Origin: Flavobacteriaceae bacterium NBU2977
GTDB lineage: Bacteria; Bacteroidota; Bacteroidia; Flavobacteriales; Flavobacteriaceae
Length of the DNA: 64,000 nucleotides
Assembly (NCBI GenBank): GCA_019931105.1
Contig: JAIOUW010000002.1
Location: 496,001-560,000, forward strand
Reading direction: 5' to 3'
Shown here: one piece after another, positions 60,144 through 64,000 of the stretch
How the letters are laid out: each line of letters starts with the position of its first letter
Position numbering within the stretch: the stretch's first letter is position 1
The notes under the pieces: generated by a model
What the model was told of the DNA's origin: nothing
The model's input: the letters and a program-made list of their open reading frames with translations, nothing else
Database searches by the model: none
Program-made: the position numbers and the translations under genes

Positions 60144-61186
60144 AGAATTCTTATTAAGTTAACGTTCCAAGTCTTGTTTTGTCTGTAATATAGGTTCCCT
60201 TTTTCAACTTGCAAAGGGGAATCGAAATTGTTTTTGTAGAGACTGCCGGTGCCCAAACCTTGGGGTATCTTGCTGCCGGCCGTATATGCCCATTGCGCGA
60301 TGGCATTTAGACCAATATTGCTTTCCAAGGCACTCGTGACCCACCATCCTATTCCATATTTATCGGCCAGATCGATCCACTCTTGGCTTCTTTGGCATCC
60401 TCCGATCAAACTTGGTTTCAAAATAATGTGTTGTGGTTTAATGGTTCGTATCAAACTTTCTTTCTGCGTAACATCTGAAACCCCTATCAGTTCTTCATCC
60501 AGAGCGATGGGCAACGGAGTGTTTTTACAAAGTCTTTGCATTGTCTTCCAATCACCCGGTGCAATTGGCTGTTCAACGGAATGTAAATCTAATTCGGCCA
60601 AAACGGAAAGCCTTTCGAAGGCTTCATCGCTCTTAAAAGCACCATTGGCATCGACCCGAAGTTCAATCTGCTCCTTGGAATATTCATTTCTTATCGAACG
60701 CAACAACTTGAGTTCGGTCTCAAAATTCAAGGCACCGATCTTCATCTTGATGCATGTGAAGCCGTCATTTATTTTCCGCTGGATCTGTTCATGCATAAAG
60801 CGTTCATCGCCCATCCAAACCAGTCCGTTAATATTGATAGGCTGCTCCTTTTCAAGAAAATCAGAGGCGAAAAGCCGAAAAGGATGATCCGATGCAAAGG
60901 AGAGAAAAGCCTGTTCGATTCCGAATTGGATACTAGGAAAATCCTGCAGTTGGCTCAAAAGCGATGTTTTGCCCACCGCTATGTTGTCACAAACCCAGGC
61001 AAGACGTTTTTCATAATCAGGCACATCGTCAATACTGAGGCCTTTTAACAATCCGCACTCGCCAATTCCAAACTTCCCTTGTTCCTCCAAGATGATGAAC
61101 CAGGTTTCTTTTTGTAGCATTACCCCGCGAGAAGTACCGCTAGGTCGTTTGAAATCGAGTATATATTTTTTATAGGAAGCCTTCAT
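60134..61186 (-). CDS. menC: o-Succinylbenzoate synthase
   Basis: The 350-residue enolase-superfamily enzyme dehydrates SHCHC to o-succinylbenzoate. Catalytic residues are visible: KMK in CIKMKIGALNFE near residue 145, the Asp in RVDANGAF, Glu in HSVEQPI, Asp in LDEELIG and the final Lys in HIILKPSLIGG. The start at ATG 61186 gives MKASYKKYILDFKRP; a TTG 12 nt upstream is rejected. It is the first gene of the menC-CPBP-menE operon. TAAATTTG (61203-61196, minus) may be the -7 box. It is divergent from the dehydrogenase at 61233. Confidence 0.93.
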   Translation of the reverse strand: MKASYKKYILDFKRPSGTSRGVMLQKETWFIILEEQGKFGIGECGLLKGLSIDDVPDYEKRLAWVCDNIAVGKTSLLSQLQDFPSIQFGIEQAFLSFASDHPFRLFASDFLEKEQPININGLVWMGDERFMHEQIQRKINDGFTCIKMKIGALNFETELKLLRSIRNEYSKEQIELRVDANGAFKSDEAFERLSVLAELDLHSVEQPIAPGDWKTMQRLCKNTPLPIALDEELIGVSDVTQKESLIRTIKPQHIILKPSLIGGCQRSQEWIDLADKYGIGWWVTSALESNIGLNAIAQWAYTAGSKIPQGLGTGSLYKNNFDSPLQVEKGNLYYRQNKTWNVNLIRILCT

Positions 61187-61232
61187 CGATGCGTTCAAAT
61201 TTAACTATATTTTAGGTCTGAAAGCTATATAA

Positions 61233-62042
61233 ATGAACAGGATAAACGGGAAAACAGTTTGGATCACGGGTGCATCTTCTGGAATCGGCGAAGCTTTGGC
61301 CTATGCCTTATCTGCAAGAGACTGTAATCTTATAATCTCATCGAGAAAGGAAGTGGAACTGCTGCGGGTAAAAAACAAGTGCCATAATCCAGAAAAGGTA
61401 AGCGTAATTCCTCTGGATCTCGAGATAACTGAAACGATGACCGAAACCGCTTCAAAGGCTATAGCCGAATTTGGCAAAATCGATATCTTGATAAACAATG
61501 CCGGAATCAGTCAAAGGTCATACATCATCGATACCAAATTAGAGGTCTATAAGAAATTAATGGAAATCAACTACTTGGGCACGGTAGGCATAACCAAGGC
61601 CGTGCTGCCCCATTTTATTTCGCAACAAGCCGGTCATTTTGTGACCGTTACCAGTTTAATGGGAAAATTCGGGGCACCCCCGCGGTCCGGCTATTGCGGA
61701 TCAAAACACGCACTACACGGTTTTTTTGACGTACTTCGGTTGGAGCATGAAAAAGACGGTATCGATGTTACCATGGTTTGCCCCGGTTACGTAGACACCA
61801 ATGTGGCCAAAAATGCCTTGACCGGAGATGGAAGCGCTCAAGGAACGGATGATATTGAAAACAAAAATGGACTTCAAGTCGACCTTGTTGCAAAAAAAAT
61901 GATTTTGGCAATCGAAATGAAAAAGCATGAAAAGTACATGGGTGGAAAAGAAGTAATCGGTGTTTATCTCAAGAGATTTTTTCCGCGATTATTGCATCGG
62001 TTCGTATTAAGAAAAACCGAAAAAAAAAGCCGGCAGCAATGA
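61233..62042 (+). CDS. Short-chain dehydrogenase/reductase
   Basis: The 269-residue product is a classical SDR. The NADP(H) loop is TGASSGIGEALA at residues 11-22, NNAGIS is near residue 88, the catalytic Ser is in TVTSLMG and the Tyr-x3-Lys is in SGYCGSKHALHG near residue 155. The C-terminus is basic and hydrophobic (KRFFPRLLHRFVLRKTEKK), which suggests membrane association, as in the DHRS7-like group. Substrate unknown; a lipid or ketone role is possible and a link to the sulfonolipid genes 30 kb away would be speculation. Confidence 0.92.
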   Translation: MNRINGKTVWITGASSGIGEALAYALSARDCNLIISSRKEVELLRVKNKCHNPEKVSVIPLDLEITETMTETASKAIAEFGKIDILINNAGISQRSYIIDTKLEVYKKLMEINYLGTVGITKAVLPHFISQQAGHFVTVTSLMGKFGAPPRSGYCGSKHALHGFFDVLRLEHEKDGIDVTMVCPGYVDTNVAKNALTGDGSAQGTDDIENKNGLQVDLVAKKMILAIEMKKHEKYMGGKEVIGVYLKRFFPRLLHRFVLRKTEKKSRQQ

Positions 62043-62140
62043 GGTTTCGATCAGGGTGTTTTCTTGATTTAGCACCTATTGCCTAACAGCAACACATTCG
62101 GTAAAATCAACTTGTATCATTTTGGCATTGGCGTGAGAAC

Positions 62141-64000
62141 TTACACGAAGTTGAACCAGAACCGAACTCCTTCCTTGGTGTTGTCTACGTTCAATTTAGT
62201 CTGCAATTGGTTGGCCAAACGGTTCATTAGGCGAATACCCATTGAAGAATTGGCCCTTTCATCGGTATCGTCGGGCAGCCCGACACCATTGTCGGTATAC
62301 TCGAAGTAACCTTCCTTATCACCTATTTTACGAAGATGTATATATATTTTGCCATTCTCATCATCAAGAGGAAAAGCATATTTGAACGAATTAGATACAA
62401 GCTCGTTCAAAATCAGGCCAAAGGGAATCGCACGATCGATATCAAGTTCCACTCCTTCGGCATCAATTGTAATGTTGATATTATGCCCCCCTTTTTTGTA
62501 AACCGATTGAACACTGTTGATCAAACTTTCGATGTACCCCTGCATTTCGATTACCGAAAGATCATCGTTCTGATATAGTTTCTGATGGATCAAGGCCATC
62601 GCCTTTACCCTACTCTTACCTTCTTCTAAAGCCTCAATGGCCGCCTTGCTTCGCGTATTCTTGGTCTGAAGGCTCAGCAAACTTGAAACCATTTGCAAAT
62701 TGTTCTTAACCCTATGGTGTATCTCTTTCAACAGAGAATCTTTCTCAATCAATGAATTTTCGATAATATGCTTTTGCTCGGCAATAAGTCTTTGGTTCTT
62801 TATACTTCTTAGATATGCATAGACCAGACCTGAAAACAAGAGCAAGGTGAATACCAGCGATATCAATACTATGTTGGTACGCTCATCTTGGGCGATCATT
62901 TCGCTTCTCTGTCGTTCAATATCCTCCTTTTGAGCGTCCATTATTTTCTTTGTGTTCTTTTTTTCTTCGTCCATCACTGCGGCCAGTTGTTGTGTACGCA
63001 ACTCCGATTCATTGGCATTGATGGAATCTTTAATGCGAATTATACGTCGCAGATAAAATGCGGAATTTTCATAATCTGAAGTTTTACTATAATACAGAGA
63101 AAGTAATCGGTTCTTGTTGATTAGGTTGTCCAGCTTTTTAGTTGTAAGATTATCGCTCAGGTAATCCGTTGCTTTTTCAAGATCGTTCAACTGCAGGTAA
63201 CATTCTGCGATCGCCAATCTATTCTCTATGATCTCAGAAGAGAATGTCCCTTTTCCGTATTCCTCCAAAGTCTCCAAACTCGTTTCTAGATTTGGAATGG
63301 CGTCTTCATACTGTTGAAGCTCAACATAGCACTTACCGATATTACCCAAGATTTCGGCATTGAGAAGTTTACCCTCGATAATCTCTTTCTCAGTTTTGAC
63401 CTTGGTCACATCGATCATATTAAGATCACTATAGCTTCTGGCCTCCTTGAAGCGTGTAAGGGCGGTTGGTATAGACTTATCTAGTCTAAGGTATGTTCCA
63501 ACGGTATTTTTGTGCGCCGCAACCTGATAATAATTCTTTTCATCCAATGTCTTTTTGGCATAATCTATATAATCTTCCATTGCTTTACGATATAGGCCGA
63601 GATTAGAATAGATATCGTAAAATGCAATGTTATCGGTAAGGCCTAAATCTTTCTCTTCTTTTCGAATTTCGATTTGTTCAGTATACAATCCTAATTTACC
63701 ATAAACATCGTCCATTAGCTCGAGAAGAACCGCTTTGAGGTCGGCATCTAGCTTTTCGTCTCTTTGATAAATTTCTTTTGCAATGGCCAAGCTTCTATCA
63801 TACTCACCCAAATCATGGTATAATCGTGACTGCATGAGCCCATAACGGGCCATTTCGGTGGAGTCATTCGATCTTTGTGCCGAATTAAGATATTGGTTGA
63901 CCACTTCGAGCCAATCATATGCCGAATTCTCGCTATACCTGTTCGGAGTTTCAAAGAACAAGGTAAATCGAGCTGCAGATGAGTCGGCATTTTGAAAGAC
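62141..64000 (-). CDS. TPR sensor histidine kinase, HisKA_2 type (5' end cut by window)
   Basis: The frame is open from the window edge to 62141, giving at least 620 residues; the codons before 63961 are also open, so the true start and signal peptide lie outside. Residues up to about 330 hold TPR-like helices (AECYLQLNDLEKATDYLS, NIGKCYVELQQYEDAIPNLE). One membrane helix follows (TNIVLISLVFTLLLFSGLVYAYL), then a coiled coil. The HisKA_2 dimerisation helix has the phosphorylated His in EIHHRVKNNLQMVSSLL. The ATPase has NELVSNSFKYAFP, DNGVGLPDD and SMGIRLMNRL. The cognate regulator is not in the window. Confidence 0.93.
   Translation of the reverse strand, partial: VFQNADSSAARFTLFFETPNRYSENSAYDWLEVVNQYLNSAQRSNDSTEMARYGLMQSRLYHDLGEYDRSLAIAKEIYQRDEKLDADLKAVLLELMDDVYGKLGLYTEQIEIRKEEKDLGLTDNIAFYDIYSNLGLYRKAMEDYIDYAKKTLDEKNYYQVAAHKNTVGTYLRLDKSIPTALTRFKEARSYSDLNMIDVTKVKTEKEIIEGKLLNAEILGNIGKCYVELQQYEDAIPNLETSLETLEEYGKGTFSSEIIENRLAIAECYLQLNDLEKATDYLSDNLTTKKLDNLINKNRLLSLYYSKTSDYENSAFYLRRIIRIKDSINANESELRTQQLAAVMDEEKKNTKKIMDAQKEDIERQRSEMIAQDERTNIVLISLVFTLLLFSGLVYAYLRSIKNQRLIAEQKHIIENSLIEKDSLLKEIHHRVKNNLQMVSSLLSLQTKNTRSKAAIEALEEGKSRVKAMALIHQKLYQNDDLSVIEMQGYIESLINSVQSVYKKGGHNINITIDAEGVELDIDRAIPFGLILNELVSNSFKYAFPLDDENGKIYIHLRKIGDKEGYFEYTDNGVGLPDDTDERANSSMGIRLMNRLANQLQTKLNVDNTKEGVRFWFNFV

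Noticed and set aside
60249-60887. 212-codon plus-strand frame opposite menC
   Set aside because: menC on the other strand has all catalytic residues; the plus frame has no recognisable feature.

Overview
The window looks like a chromosomal segment of a marine-type Flavobacteriaceae bacterium (Bacteroidota). The evidence is a moderate-to-low GC content, several promoters of the flavobacterial form TTG-N17-23-TAnnTTTG, and almost no Shine-Dalgarno sites before start codons. Family content agrees: a SusC-style carboxypeptidase-regulatory/TonB plug region, a BatA protein, CAL67264-type and DUF4834 small membrane proteins, a zinc metalloprotease of the DUF5117 type, menaquinone genes and EttA. 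I see no rRNA, tRNA, CRISPR array, transposase or integrase. The first gene (1-636) and the last gene (62141-64000) run off the window.

Layout. 1-4706: envelope and regulatory genes (partial secreted protein, cupin, AraC regulator, secreted esterase, glycosyltransferase). 4787-8946: a tight forward operon of BatA protein, dihydroorotase homologue, small membrane protein and carboxylesterase. 8943-13012: metallo-hydrolase, a conserved unknown protein, peroxiredoxin, endonuclease III. 13025-15073: two tandem copies of a unit made of an RNA polymerase sigma factor, a start-codon hairpin and a 47-residue protein. 15320-19577: uvrA and a very basic Arg/Ser-rich secreted protein. 19653-26147: a glycan-type reverse operon (DUF4834 protein, YfhO protein, glycosyltransferase, flippase) followed by a DUF1080 lipoprotein. 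28550-30981: two PLP enzymes that fit the first two steps of sulfonolipid (capnine) synthesis. 31060-37436: peptidases, threonine aldolase and EbfC. 37622-38720: prfB, encoded through a programmed +1 frameshift. 38796-51210: ArsC-like protein, TonB-type outer-membrane receptor, fumC, ettA, an oxidoreductase and an acyl-CoA carboxylase beta subunit. 51207-56674: three tandem paralogues with a TonB plug but no beta-barrel, fused to TPRs and a DUF2135-like domain. 56730-61186: M24 peptidase and the menaquinone genes menE and menC with a CPBP protease between them. 61233-64000: a short-chain dehydrogenase and a TPR-histidine kinase.

Most likely new biology: (1) the duplicated sigma factor/47-residue protein units, where each small gene has its start codon held in a long stem with a shared GCGTTATC loop motif although the stems differ in sequence; and (2) the three-gene family of barrel-less TonB-plug/TPR/DUF2135-like proteins. 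Secondary points are a cysteine-free endonuclease III, a dihydroorotase homologue lacking the HxH metal ligands, a UvrA lacking half of its first zinc module, the RF2 recoding site in a lineage that hardly uses Shine-Dalgarno pairing, and several strong unexplained inverted repeats.
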